Shown one piece after another: positions 34,336 through 44,754 of a stretch of 64,000 nt of DNA. The stretch comes from Tridacna crocea (taxonomy: Eukaryota > Mollusca > Bivalvia > Cardiida > Cardiidae): the NCBI GenBank assembly GCA_943736015.1, contig OX031069.1, forward strand, positions 21,147,235-21,211,234, written 5' to 3'. The translations under genes and the position numbers were made by a program. The stretch's first letter is position 1; the number at the start of each line of letters is the position of its first letter. Below the pieces are notes generated by a model. The model was not told the origin of the DNA. It was given only the letters and a program-made list of their open reading frames with translations, and ran no database searches.

Positions 34336-34482
34336 AATCTGACATTCGTGGGCATTTGAGATAAAATTTTATTAAACTTGTCAAGGAAAATGTTATTAAG
34401 CTAGCCAAAGGCTCGCTTAATAACATTTCCCTAGACTTGTTTAATAAACTCTTATCTCAAAAGCCAACTCATGTCAGATCCT
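34336..34482. mobile_element. Foldback MITE, empty reference copy
   Basis: An imperfect palindrome from aatctgacattcgtgggc to gccaactcatgtcagatc, with an inner perfect arm aaatgttattaagc / gcttaataacattt. It contains an unoccupied TTAA at 34441-34444. Related copies are at 34640-35010 (occupied) and 35393-35500 (partial). Confidence 0.75.
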
Positions 34483-34504
34483 ATATATCTTAAACACATT
34501 TGTT

Positions 34505-34524
34505 TGACGTCACTTTTGACGTCA
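34505..34524. promoter_or_regulatory. Second paired CRE palindromes
   Basis: TGACGTCA at 34505-34512 and 34517-34524, with the same 12-bp spacing as at 34218, in the second copy of the repeat. Confidence 0.4.
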
Positions 34525-34639
34525 TTTTGTATGCATTTCATACCAGTAAGTGAGTCTTATTGAAAATATCTTGGGTGTATTTATGTATGTTTTTGCATCA
34601 TGTGATCATATTTTGTGAAATACCGTCATGTGATAAAAA

Positions 34640-35010
34640 GAGTCCGACATATGCGGGCGTTTGAGATAAGATTTTACAAAACTCATCAAGAAAAATGTTA
34701 TTAAACTCACCAAAGGCTTGCTTAATAACCTTTCCCTAGACTCGTTTAACCCTTTACCCAACAATCCCTGGTTTCTACAACCGAGAGGAAGAAGCCCTCT
34801 GAAAACATTGAGGGAAAGGGAGAAAATGCTGGTAACCAGCATTTTCTCCTTTTCCCTCAATGTTTTCTACTCTTCTAAAGTCAAGTTTCGATTTTTGAGT
34901 TACACTATTTTGCTGTCTGCAAGTGCTTTCAATTTGGACCAGTCTAAAATTTTGCCGTTTGGGAATGGGTTAATAAAATCCTATCTCAAAAGCCTACTCA
35001 TGCCAGATCC
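34640..35010. mobile_element. Foldback MITE, copy occupied by a TH element
   Basis: Matches 34336-34482 on both sides of the TH insertion: gagataagattttac... to cctagactcgtttaa, then ttaataaaatcctatctcaaaagcc. Confidence 0.75.
34746..34973 (+). mobile_element. TH element with proven TTAA duplication
   Basis: The element proper is 34750-34969, with TTAA on each side (34746-34749, 34970-34973). The core carries a paired change, attgaggg / ccctcaat, instead of attgtggg / cccacaat. The empty site is at 34441-34444. Confidence 0.9.
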
Positions 35011-35392
35011 TTTACCACATAACTTCCCTTGTTTCCAATGTAATGCAGCCATTGCAAATTTTCTTGTCTCACATACATGTGAGATAAGAAAATAGTGCTG
35101 TATTTGGTCAACACCATGTAACAATACACTGAATTTCTAAAATATTGCAGACCCGAGTGAAATGAACAGCCAAGATTTGTAATCATGATAAAGTTGTCAA
35201 TTTACCGTAATCACATTTAAATTCAAAACAAAATCAATATATGCAACTGTCTTTGGAACTACTTTTCCTTCGTAATATACCTTTCAAAGTAGTGACTAGG
35301 CTTCATGTAAATTTCATTACACATCATATATGTATGTCTGTGTTTTAACACATTATTGACTATAGTTCTTGTTGTACAGTTATGTGATAAGA

Positions 35393-35500
35393 AGAATCTG
35401 ACATTCGTTGGCTTTTGAGTAAAATTCTATTAAACTCATCCGCAAAAAAGTTTTACTCAGCTCGCAAAAGGCTCGCTTAATAAAATTTTTTGTAAAGTCA
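35393..35500. mobile_element. Foldback MITE, partial copy
   Basis: gaatctgacattcgttggc and gctcgcttaataaaattt match the 34336-34482 element; the right half is lost. Confidence 0.55.
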
Positions 35501-35602
35501 TACAAACTTAAACTTATTCATAGCAATTTCAAATTTTCTGTTTTCAGGTGTTAATTTTAGAAACTGGACTTGACTAAAATTCATTAGGAGAAAGGCTTTT
35601 TC

Positions 35603-36238
35603 AAACAAGAGGGCTATGATGGCCATGAAGTTGCTTACCGGAGTCTTTTGACCAAACCTGATCCATTTTCTAACTTTTTTGAGATACTATGACAAACATT
35701 CTACTAAGATTTTCATGAGTATTTAACTAAAAATGTGGCTTTTCAACAGCATAAACAAAGTTTTTTGAAGATTTGACTCAGTGACCTACCTAGGTAGTTG
35801 TTGACCTACATGACCCATTTGCAAACTGGTCCAAAAAATCGTAAAGACAAACAATCTGACCAAGTTTCATGAGTATTGCACTAAAAATGTTGCCTCTGGA
35901 GCATACACAAGATTTTTTGAAGATTTGAACTACTGACCTATTTTTTACCTGAAACTCGTCTAAGTTAACATCAAGACAAACATTCTGACAGACTTGCACG
36001 AGTTTTGGACTGAATATGTGGCCTCTACAGCACACACAAGGCTTTTCTAAAATTTGACCTAGTGACCTTGTTTTTTTTTGGACAGGACCCATTTTCAAAC
36101 TCGTACAAAATATCGTCATGAAAAAACATTCTGACTAACTTTCATGAGTATAAGACTGAAAATATGGCCTCTAGAGGGTACACATGGTAAAACTTAAAGA
36201 TGCATGCCGCACACCAGACACTTTGTGCTCAGATGAGC
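35603..36238 (+). mobile_element. HINE-like element, short array
   Basis: Begins aacaagagggctatgatgg and contains about three diverged ~145-bp units (gtgacct near 35781, 35933 and 36062). It ends with a degraded hairpin and tgtgctcagatgagctt. Same family as 51803-54001. Confidence 0.7.
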
Positions 36239-36239
36239 T

Positions 36240-36480
36240 TGGAATGGTGGGAAAAGAAGAATATGCATGGAACTAGCATTTTCTGCTTTTCACAGAGTTT
36301 TCTACCCATTCACAAACAGAAATTATCTAAGAACATCTGAACTGAAAACATTAATTTTGGCAAAGAAAAGTTAAATATTGATTTGTCTTGAAAGTGATAA
36401 AAACATTGTAGGAAAAAGGAAAGAGTCTTAATTTCCAGCATTTTCTCCTTGTCCCATATTGTTTTCAAAAGCCCTTTTTT
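36240..36480. repeat. Two TH core fragments
   Basis: A + fragment at about 36245-36350 and a - fragment at about 36395-36475; both have diverged hairpins. Confidence 0.5.
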
Positions 36481-36648
36481 AAAACCCTTTACCAAAAAAT
36501 CCCTGGTTTCTACGGACCCAGCAGAAGACACCTTCAGACAAAATTGTGGGAAAAAGAGAAAATGATGGGAACCAGCATTTTCTCCTTTTTTCATCAAATA
36601 TTTTCTACTGGAAAAGTCTAAATTTTTGTTGTTTGTTAAAGTTAAGGG
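36480..36648 (+). mobile_element. TH element with shortened R arm
   Basis: L arm and core (gatgggaaccagc loop), then only the distal R arm ggaaaagtctaaatttt. Confidence 0.65.
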
Positions 36649-36817
36649 TTATCAAATTTGGTGAAAGGTTCAGGAGTTAAGTACTTTCTAACATAATCAC
36701 TAACAGCAGGGTATCATATATAAAATGTATACGCCTAAAACAAAAGATATGGCACTGGAGAAAGCTTAAAAAAAGAGAACCTGAATTATAGCCTTGTCAT
36801 TGGGTCAAAAAAAGAAT

Positions 36818-37041
36818 CAACTCCATTACCAAACAACAAAATGTTAGGTTTGTTCAAATCGAAAGCATCTGCAGACAACAAAATAAAAGTGACTAAAAAT
36901 TTGAAAATTGTTTTCTGAAGGGTAGAAAACATTGAGGGAAAAGGAGAAAATGCTGGTTACCAGCATTTTCTGCTTTTCCCACAATGTTTTCGAAGTGATT
37001 CTTTCACAGGGTCTTTAAAAGTCGGGATTGTGTGGTAACCT
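36818..37041 (-). mobile_element. TH element
   Basis: Complete R-core-L. The left core half has the attgaggg change without its partner in the right half. The right terminus stops at gtggtaac. Confidence 0.8.
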
Positions 37042-37044
37042 CTG

Positions 37045-37520
37045 AAACTTTTACTCATAAATGATAAAATCTACGCCAAACTAGTTGAAAGCTGTTGGAA
37101 AACAGCACACACAGTAACTTCCACAGATGGAAAGAGGTACAATTCCATTTGAGAACTATTTCCTTCTCCTCTTTGTTCTAGAAGCTGAGTTATAAAAACA
37201 ATCATATAAAGGTCAACAAGTAACCGTTTCCTTTTTGCCCAATGGGTAATTTTGTATGCATAGAAAATCTCATTACAATACATTATCGATAAATAAATAT
37301 TGACTAACAAAAATTAGATGGTTGAGTGACAGGATACAGTTTTTAAATCCATGACTCAAACAGTGCAAAGTTATAGCTATAATACAGTTTTCAATTTCTG
37401 TATTTCATTTCACATTTCTATTTAGATACTCTCAATAGTAAAAACTGAAGGCGTGAAGTGTCCTAACACAAAAGTGCCACGGGTAAAAATCTATTTTGCT
37501 TTAGTTCAGAAGATTCAGTG
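37045..37520. other. No supported feature
   Basis: Downstream of the MRL gene on its strand; no exon signal or repeat recognised. Confidence 0.5.
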
Positions 37521-37524
37521 AATT

Positions 37525-37700
37525 CTGAATGCATTGTGCAAATAAGAGATAATCCTAGTAAGCAGCATTTTCTCCTTTTCTCACAGCCTTTTCTACGCTA
37601 TAAAAGACAAGTTCCATAAATTGAGACAAATTTAAATTGTTATCTGCAGATGCTTTCAGTTTAGACCAAGTCTACATTTTTTGTTGTATGGCAAAGAATT
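37525..37700 (+). mobile_element. TH element, L arm lost
   Basis: Decayed left core, intact right core and R arm ending aaagaattca. Confidence 0.65.
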
Positions 37701-37898
37701 CACTCTTTACCAAAATAACAAAAATTTAGACGGATTCAAATCGAAAGTATTTGCAGACTCAAAAGTTGAAATTTGTTGAGGAAAGGTTTGGAAAAGGAAA
37801 AAAAGTGGGTTACCAGCATTTTCTCCTTTTCCCACAATGATTTCAAAAGGCTTCTTCCTCAGAGTTGTGAAAACCAGGGATTGTTTGTTGAAGGATTA
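37697..37898 (-). mobile_element. TH element
   Basis: R arm, asymmetric core (left half shortened) and L arm; abuts the previous copy. Confidence 0.7.
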
Positions 37899-37919
37899 AT
37901 CACCATCTGACTGTATTGT

Positions 37920-38126
37920 AAATGTAACTGACAACCCTAAGGTAGAAGCCTTTTGAAAACATTGTGGGAAAAGGAGAAAATGCTGGTAACCAGCATTTTC
38001 TCCTTTTCCCACGATGTTTTCTAAACTTCCCAAATCAAATTTCGATTTTCTGTCAAATTTATTGTATTGTTTTCAAAAGATTTCACTTTGGATCACTCAA
38101 TAAATTTGTCATTTGGTAAATAGTTA
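37920..38126 (+). mobile_element. TH element, left terminus lost
   Basis: Perfect core at 37954-38021 and R arm ending aaatagttaa. Confidence 0.75.
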
Positions 38127-38297
38127 AAATGAAGGCTATAAGAACAGATCATAGCGTTACCAATGCATGGCTGTAATGGCGAAAATTTTGAGTTAAAAAA
38201 GGAGCATGACTGTCAAAAAATATTCTGAAGGTTTTCCTTTCATCTTGCATGCATCCCCTTTCTATAGCTAACCAGCCTGAGCTTGAAGTAAGTATCT

Positions 38298-38522
38298 TCA
38301 ATCCTTTACCCCATGAGGCATTTCTATGGTATCTCTAATTGATCCTAAATAACAGCAAGGATGAAGCCGTTTTTATGTGCATATGACACCTTTTGATAGC
38401 ATAGAAAACATTGTGACAAAAGGTGAAATTGCTTGTGACAAGCAATTTCACCGTTTGCCACAATGTTTTCCAAAGGCTCCTACAAACATTGCGAAATGAG
38501 TATCTATGGAGTAAAGGGTTAA
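38298..38522 (-). mobile_element. TH element, subfamily D
   Basis: tcaatcctttaccccatgag start, outer arm with cataggagccgt-like sequence, core loop gcttgtgacaagc (self-paired variant) and end gtaaagggttaa. Shares TTAA with the next copy. Confidence 0.83.
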
Positions 38523-38735
38523 CCCCTACCATACAATGCCCTGAGGAAGACAGCTTTTGAAAAACATGGGGGGGAAAGGAGAAAATGCTGGTTACCAGCA
38601 TTTTCTCCTTTTCTCACAATGTTTTCTGTCCCTCAACAAGACAAGTTTAATTTTTGAGTCATGTTCATTTTTTTTCTATTTCGCTTGCTTTCAATCAGGA
38701 CTAGTCTAAAATTTTGCTGTTTGGCATAGCATTAA
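38519..38735 (+). mobile_element. TH element next to the MRL terminal exon
   Basis: Shares its left TTAA with the subfamily D copy. Its right TTAA (38732-38735) lies about 184 bp past the MRL stop codon, so it is probably within or just after the 3' UTR. Confidence 0.78.
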
Positions 38736-38918
38736 TATAAATCACAAAGGTATAAGAAAAGTCAGAGCTTTTCTATAAGGACAAAGATAACAGGGCTATG
38801 AGAACACCTTTTTTTTTTTTGGTATGAAAACAGCCGAGATAATGAAATCTACAATCTTAACAAAAATCTAAAAATCATCAAAACTGGATAAGAACAAAAG
38901 ACACACTTAATATCAATA

Positions 38919-41348
38919 CTAGGAAGCTGGAAGTTGAGTATCTTTATTTCTTTTTGGTGGGGGAGGCGGCGGAGGTTTACGTCCTCCCATTTTTATCGAT
39001 TGTCCTTGACCTTTCATCCCCATATATTTGAGATTCTCATTATCATATCCTTCCAAAAGTTCTGGAGGCGGTGGGGGAAGGTCATTAATGTCTAAAATCC
39101 CCTCACAGTTGTCATAAATTGGATCTATATTTTGAATATCAGTCTCGTTTGGCACGTAAGCAATGTCAGCTGCATTAGTCATTGTTGATGATGATTGGGA
39201 TGATGACGATGTTGATGATAGTCGAGTGGACTCACTACGCCTTGGTGGCGGTGGTGGTAATATTTTTTTACTCTGTTGTGGTAACACTTTTGGTTTTTCT
39301 ATATTGTCTGACAGATTCACACTATTATTATTTTGACTAGATGAAAGCACATTTCCATTGACTCTTTGCTGAGGATCAGCTGGCTTTGGCAGTGTCTCTG
39401 GAGGACACTTTGTGTCATTTGATCTTTGAACAATACTCTGTGGTAAGGATTTATGCATATGCTTGTTTAATTCTGCCATATAGGGCAGAGGTGCATAGGT
39501 AGTGTCTTCATTACTATTGGCACAAGCACTTTGATTTTGACCATGTGTTTCATGAACATTTTGTGACCTTGGAGAAACCACAATGTCATTTGGATATGTT
39601 GAACTTTGTGCTTGAGACATGACCTGGTTGCCATTGACAACAATGCTACTGCCTGAAGGTCGTTTCTTATGGGTTTTGGTTCCTGTAGAACCAGAGTGGG
39701 GTGCTGGTGGAACAAGAGGAGGTGGAGCTGGGCCTGTGACAGGAATAACTGGAGGAGTAACAGGTTTGACCACTGAACTTCTGTTTCCAGAGAGCCTTGG
39801 GGACAGACATCCTAGTGGACTTTGGGGTGTTCCTGGAACTGATGCAGGGCTTGGGTAATCAAAAGGTGCTGCTGGAGCTGATTGGTGCATGACTGGTGGA
39901 GACTGACTCTGTGTTATAAAGTTCTGGGCAGACATGATCATTGTTGGGGTACTAGGTCCTGTCTGAACCCGACTTGGAATCTGTAAAGGAGGTGGAGGTG
40001 GAGATGCCAGCTTCGACCGTGGGGGTATTGGAGAAGAAAGAGGCTTTGGACCTGTTACTGGGGGCTGCTTAGTAGGTTGAGGCTGCTTGGCAGACTGAGC
40101 CTGCTTATTAGCTTCTTCCTCAACTGACTCTAAGCTTGATTTGGATGTATTAGAAGTATTTCTTTTGTGACCTTTTTCGATAGATCCAGTTGAACTGCCC
40201 GAGGACGGCCTGTTCTTTTTAACTCCAACAGGTTTCTGGGCTACTGGTGGTCCTTGCTTACTGACATGGCCTTGACCTGGGGGAAGCGATGGACATGGTA
40301 AATTTTGATTTTGCATCTGGGATGATTCAATGCTTTCGTACAATGGCATTGCTGAATGAGAATGATATTGCTCTGTGTAACCATAATTACCAGACGGGGA
40401 TGTTGGACTCAGAACATGACCTTGACCAGAGTCATTGGAATCCATAGATGAAATAGATGAACCGCGAGAATGTGTCTTTGGCTCTTTTTGTTGAAACCCA
40501 TACCCTTTTGACCCTTTTTGGGGCTGAGGGGACATAGGGAGTCTGGATGTGGGTGACATTGGTAAATGCTCATACTGAATTGTTTGTGACATTGACCTTG
40601 TATGGTCACGATATTGACCTTCACCTTTCTTATCCCCATTCATTTCACTATTGCACGCTGGAGCTGATTTTCTCCTTTCATAGATATCTTTTTGATTTCC
40701 TGTACTGACTGGCTTTACCTCATCTGGTCCTTCCAAAGAACCAATATTGATACCGTCTAGAGATGTCTGTACCATCTCAGATATCTGCCTTGTTGTTCCA
40801 GTAGTTACAGGTAATTTAGCTCTCATCTTGCTACTTCTATGTGATAGACTCATTCTGCCTTCTCCACTTGATGTGGAATCTTCACTAGAATCCGTTGAAG
40901 CGCTTGTTATTGAGTCACGATGACGTACAGGTATCAGTTCTTCACCTGTGTCATTAATCACACTATGGGTCGTACTAAACGAAACTCTTTTAACTGGCAC
41001 CTTATCCAGCTTGATTCCTTCTTGTACTTGTGTACTTGTCAGTGATGATTTTCTCTCGACTGGAAGGCGTCCATCCACATGATCCAACTCAGAATATGTA
41101 CTATCGTCAGATTCTTTACTTAGTAAAGGTTCTTTAAGTGGGACTGGATTTTTCACGACAACTATTGAGTGCCTGCAGCCGGGTTCTGGCATAGAGAGTC
41201 TACTGTCCGTCAGATCCCCTTGATTGAGTTCAGCAAGAGCTTCGGCAGCATCAGTTTGGTCGCCAAGACTAGCTCGATAATCCCGTGTGTCCCAAGTTAA
41301 AATTTCTCTCTGCAGGTTCTGGAAGTTAGCCAATAACTGTTTTCCAAA
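38919..41348 (-). CDS. RAPH1: Terminal coding exon of MRL-family (lamellipodin/RIAM/MIG-10-like) adaptor
   Basis: This exon encodes the end of the PH domain plus the whole proline-rich tail, 809 codons and a TAG stop. An AG acceptor lies at 41349-41350 and the exon opens in phase 0 with FGKQLLANFQN, continuing RIAK from the previous exon. No ATG begins it: the longest ORF reading starts at a TTG (41333), which is Leu here. Counted from the exon start: Ser-rich stretches near 146-162 and 291-304; PIPPRSK near 440; LASPPPPPLQIPSR near 447; AELNKHMHKSLPQSI near 625; ILPPPPPRRS near 696; LPPPPPELL near 757; PPPPPPPKRNKDTQL near 792. Vertebrate lamellipodin ends with the same succession, which supports orthology. 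(F/L)PPPP motifs bind Ena/VASP EVH1 domains and PxxPx(R/K) motifs bind SH3 domains such as Abi, so the expected role is coupling Ras/Rap and phosphoinositide signals to lamellipodial actin. Tyr sites such as DPIYDNC could be kinase targets (inference). No convincing poly(A) signal is seen in the first 180 bp past the stop, before a TH element begins. Confidence 0.9.
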   Translation of the reverse strand, partial: FGKQLLANFQNLQREILTWDTRDYRASLGDQTDAAEALAELNQGDLTDSRLSMPEPGCRHSIVVVKNPVPLKEPLLSKESDDSTYSELDHVDGRLPVERKSSLTSTQVQEGIKLDKVPVKRVSFSTTHSVINDTGEELIPVRHRDSITSASTDSSEDSTSSGEGRMSLSHRSSKMRAKLPVTTGTTRQISEMVQTSLDGINIGSLEGPDEVKPVSTGNQKDIYERRKSAPACNSEMNGDKKGEGQYRDHTRSMSQTIQYEHLPMSPTSRLPMSPQPQKGSKGYGFQQKEPKTHSRGSSISSMDSNDSGQGHVLSPTSPSGNYGYTEQYHSHSAMPLYESIESSQMQNQNLPCPSLPPGQGHVSKQGPPVAQKPVGVKKNRPSSGSSTGSIEKGHKRNTSNTSKSSLESVEEEANKQAQSAKQPQPTKQPPVTGPKPLSSPIPPRSKLASPPPPPLQIPSRVQTGPSTPTMIMSAQNFITQSQSPPVMHQSAPAAPFDYPSPASVPGTPQSPLGCLSPRLSGNRSSVVKPVTPPVIPVTGPAPPPLVPPAPHSGSTGTKTHKKRPSGSSIVVNGNQVMSQAQSSTYPNDIVVSPRSQNVHETHGQNQSACANSNEDTTYAPLPYMAELNKHMHKSLPQSIVQRSNDTKCPPETLPKPADPQQRVNGNVLSSSQNNNSVNLSDNIEKPKVLPQQSKKILPPPPPRRSESTRLSSTSSSSQSSSTMTNAADIAYVPNETDIQNIDPIYDNCEGILDINDLPPPPPELLEGYDNENLKYMGMKGQGQSIKMGGRKPPPPPPPKRNKDTQLPAS

Positions 41349-41396
41349 CTGAAAATAGAAAAAGAAAAACTGATGTGTAAATTAATGTCCAAACTT

Positions 41397-41633
41397 TCAA
41401 CCCTTTCACCCTTTACCCCATAAGGTATTTCTATGGTATCTCTAATTGACCCAAAATAACAGGAAGGATGAAGCCGTTTCTTATGCGTACATGACACCTT
41501 TCAATAGCATAGAAAACATTGTGACAAAAGGTGAAATTGCTCGTCACGAGCAATTTCACCTTTTGCCACAATGTTTTCCAAAGGCTCTTATGAGCAATGC
41601 GTAGAAACGAGTATCTATGGAGTAAAGGGTTAA
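41397..41633 (-). mobile_element. TH element, subfamily D, in MRL intron
   Basis: Core loop gctcgtcacgagc with perfect arms; starts about 50 bp upstream of the terminal-exon acceptor. Shares TTAA 41630-41633 with the next copy. Confidence 0.83.
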
Positions 41634-41851
41634 AAAACAATCCCCGGTTTTCATGACCCCGAGGAAGAATCTCTCTGAAAACAATGGGGGAAAATCAGAA
41701 AATGCTGGTAACCAGCATTTTCTCCTTTTCCAAAATTGTTTTCCGCTCTTTGAAAGTCAAGTTTCATTTATTGGGGCATGTTTATTTTGTTGTCTGCAAA
41801 TTTTTTTCAATTTGGACAAGTTCAAAATTTTGTTGCTTGGTATGGAATTAA
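41630..41851 (+). mobile_element. TH element
   Basis: Left end reduced to ttaaaaaacaatcc; core and R arm complete, ending gaattaa. Confidence 0.78.
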
Positions 41852-41879
41852 GAAACGATTCTGAGCCATAACAGCCCTT

Positions 41880-42045
41880 ACAGAGAAACCTTTTGAAAAA
41901 GTTGCAAGTATAAAACAATGCTGGAAACTAGCATTAATTTTTCTCCTATTCCACAAATGTTTTCTATCTTTCACAGATGAAACCCTTCATTTATGCTACT
42001 TTTTACACTGTAGTCTGCAATTGTTTGCTATTTGCAAAAGTCTGT
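41880..42045 (+). mobile_element. TH element, degenerate
   Basis: ccttttgaaaaagttgc and tgtagtctgcaattg remain recognisable; both termini are lost. Confidence 0.45.
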
Positions 42046-42062
42046 GTTGGCCATGTTAATAT

Positions 42063-42292
42063 TTAACCCTTTATCACACAATGACAACTTTTAACGACCC
42101 TAAGGATGGGGCCTGTTGAAAACTTTGTGGGAAAAGGAGAAAATGCTGGCAACCAGCATTTTCTCGTTTTCCAACGAAGTTTTCTACTCTATCAAAGAAA
42201 AATCGCATCATCTGAGCCACTATGAAATTTTCATCTAAAAGATTATTTCAAGTTGGTTAGGTCTGAAATTCTGCTGTGTGGTAAAAGGTTAA
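42063..42292 (+). mobile_element. TH element
   Basis: Complete, with the typical L arm acttttaacgaccctaagg. Right TTAA 42289-42292 is shared with the next copy. Confidence 0.83.
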
Positions 42293-42518
42293 CCCTTTCC
42301 CAAACGATAAGCTTTTGGATTAGACCAAATTGAAAGCATTTGCAGACGACAATTCAACTTATGCTGAAAAGATGATTTCTGTCTATGGCAGGGTCGAAAA
42401 CATTGTGGGGAAAGGAGAAAATGCTGGTTACCAGCATTTTCTCCTTTTCCCACACTGTTTTCAAAAGGCTTTTATTCCAGACCCTTAAAGAACCAGGGAT
42501 TTTTTGGGAAAGGGCTAA
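42289..42518 (-). mobile_element. TH element, subfamily C
   Basis: ccctttcccaaacgataagc start; the core is nearly perfect. Ends gggctaa. Confidence 0.83.
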
Positions 42519-42519
42519 A

Positions 42520-42955
42520 GGGGTCCATTCAGTTTTAGTGCCATAACTAAACTATCTTGTAAAATACTGATGAATACTGCTGTAATCAAGCTTTTGTGTA
42601 TAGTACTGATAAATACAACTACAATCTTTCTTGTAATCTCATTAATTCATTGCCTCATTGTGTTCAATGAAAAGAAGCAGTTTTGGGCATTTAAAAAATG
42701 AGATCTAGTCAATTTATAAATGGTAACACCATCTATTTTTATTACACCCATCAGGTAAGATACCATTATACTGCTTTATGTGTGTTGTGGATAATCTGAC
42801 ATTTTCACAAGTTTTGCAAAACTCTGGCAAAAAATCTTAAAACACCTTAAGATAGAGGGGTACAAAGACTATTAAGAAAATACAATTGAACAAAGTTTTG
42901 TCTTTCTATACCAGTAATTTGCCAGCCATTGCCTTACATTAGTCAGTAGTAAAAC
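42520..42955. other. TH-free intron stretch
   Basis: Inside the MRL intron 41349-49058; no repeats matched. Confidence 0.5.
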
Positions 42956-42960
42956 ATATC

Positions 42961-43189
42961 TTAACTCTTTACCAAACGACAAAATTTTAGACTGATCCAA
43001 ATTGAAAGCATTTGCAGACGACAAAATAAAAGTGAATGGAAATTTGGAATTTCTAGTGGGAAGGGAAGAAAACATTGTGGGAAAAGGAGAAAATGCTGGT
43101 GACCAGCATTTTCTCCTTTTCCCACAATGTTTTCAGAAGGCTTCTTTCTTAGGGTCTTTAAAAGTCGGGATTGTGTGGTAAAGTGTTAA
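42961..43189 (-). mobile_element. TH element (subfamily A)
   Basis: Complete between TTAAs; loop gctggtgaccagc, core perfect. Confidence 0.87.
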
Positions 43190-43203
43190 GTCTGCTGTCA
43201 GTA

Positions 43204-43479
43204 GCTCTTTACTAAATGACATGATTTTAGACTAGTCCAAATTGAAAGCATTCGCAGACAACAAAATAAACATGACTCAAAAATTGAAATTTGTTTAGAG
43301 AAGGGTAGAGAATATTATGGGAAAAAGGAGAAAATGCTGGTTACCAGCATTTTCTTCTTTTTCCACAATGTTTTCTACTCTTTTCAAAACATGTCTCAAC
43401 TTTTCAGTCACACTTATTTTGTCTCCTGCATGCACTTTCAATTTTGAAATATGTAAAATTTTGTTGCCTGGTAAAAAGT
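43204..43479. mobile_element. TH element with two R arms (R-core-R)
   Basis: Left arm gcattcgcagacaacaaaat and right arm attttgtctcctgcatgcac are both R type in inverted orientation around the core, so the whole 276 bp is one imperfect palindrome with no L arm. Confidence 0.75.
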
Positions 43480-43691
43480 ACAAGGACACTTAAATACTGC
43501 AAAGACTTGGACAATTATGACTACAACAAAAGAAAATGTGCAACCAATGAATATGAATTTTACTGCAACAGGAATTCCTTTTATTTTTTTAAATTTCAAA
43601 GCTATCATGTGACCCATAAATCGTACATGTATTTATACATGGACATGTGGCCAAATTATACACTAAAATGTTGGCAGAAATAATTTTTTTC

Positions 43692-43922
43692 TTAACTCTC
43701 TATTAAATGACAAAATTTTAGACAGGTCTAAATTGCAAGCACTTGCAGACGACAAAATAAACGTAGCACAAAAATTGAAATTTGTTTCCAGCAGTTGAGA
43801 AAACATTGTGGGAAAAGAAGAAAATGCTGGTTACCAGCATTTTCTCCTTTTCCCACACTGTTTTTAAAAAGCTTCTATATCTCAGGGTCGTAAAAACAAG
43901 GGTTTGTGTGGTGAAGGGTTAA
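43692..43922 (-). mobile_element. TH element (subfamily A)
   Basis: Complete between TTAAs. The right core half has cacactg, unpaired with the left cattgtg. Confidence 0.85.
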
Positions 43923-44100
43923 TAAGACAAACACTTTACATAAATAAATTTACCTTCATTTTTTCTTAAAGATCCAGTTTAAAAAAGTTTTTATGCAATT
44001 TTTTTCAGAAACAAATCACAACAAACCACTACCATCTCTCAGTATCTCACTGTAATATCACACAAACAAGAGATATAGACTAGTATGATCCCAAAACCAC

Positions 44101-44330
44101 TTGACTATAGTTAGATGACAAAATTTTAGCCTTGCCCTAATTGAAAACATTTGTAAACTGCAATTAAAATGTTATTGATACATGAAATTTGCCCTTCATA
44201 TGATGGAATACATTGTAGGGAAAGGAGAAAATGCTGGTTACCTACATTTTCTCCATTTCCAACAATGTTTTCAAAAGCCTTTTCCTCAGGGATGTTAAAA
44301 AATCGCTACTTTTTGGTAAAAGGATTACCT
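44101..44330 (-). mobile_element. TH element, diverged
   Basis: R arm and core (gttacctacattttc) recognisable; termini degraded. Confidence 0.6.
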
Positions 44331-44517
44331 AAGCACTTCACTAAAGCAGCTAATTCCCCTCTATTTGATAACAATGTGGTATTTTACATTATCAGCCTGT
44401 AAAAACAATGATAACCCCTGTATCGATGCTAATCCCTTTTTATACACAAATATTACACATTCATGACTAATATGATTAATCTCTGCCCACATTTTAATCT
44501 TCAAAACCTTTAGGCAC

Positions 44518-44744
44518 CTTATTCCATTACCACACAATCCCTGCTTTTAACGACCGAAAGAAGCCATTTGAAAACATAGTAGGAAAAAGAGAAAATGCTG
44601 GTAACCAGCATTTTCTCCTTTTCCCACCATGTTTTCTGCCCTTCTCTGACCAAATTTCAATTTCTCAGTCACATTTATTTTGTCGTCTGCAAATGCTTTC
44701 AATCTGGACTGGTCTAATGTTTTCTTGTGTGGTAAACAGTTATA
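44518..44744 (+). mobile_element. TH element
   Basis: Both arms complete; ends ttattcc and cagttat are mutated TTAA sites. Confidence 0.75.
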
Positions 44745-44754
44745 GAAACTGATT

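Noticed and set aside
39467-40639. ORFs overlapping the MRL terminal exon in other frames or on the plus strand
   Set aside because: Shadows of the real coding frame, which has the conserved proline motifs.
38919-41333. Independent single-exon gene starting at 41333
   Set aside because: The start is TTG; the frame continues five codons further to a splice acceptor and joins PH-domain exons.
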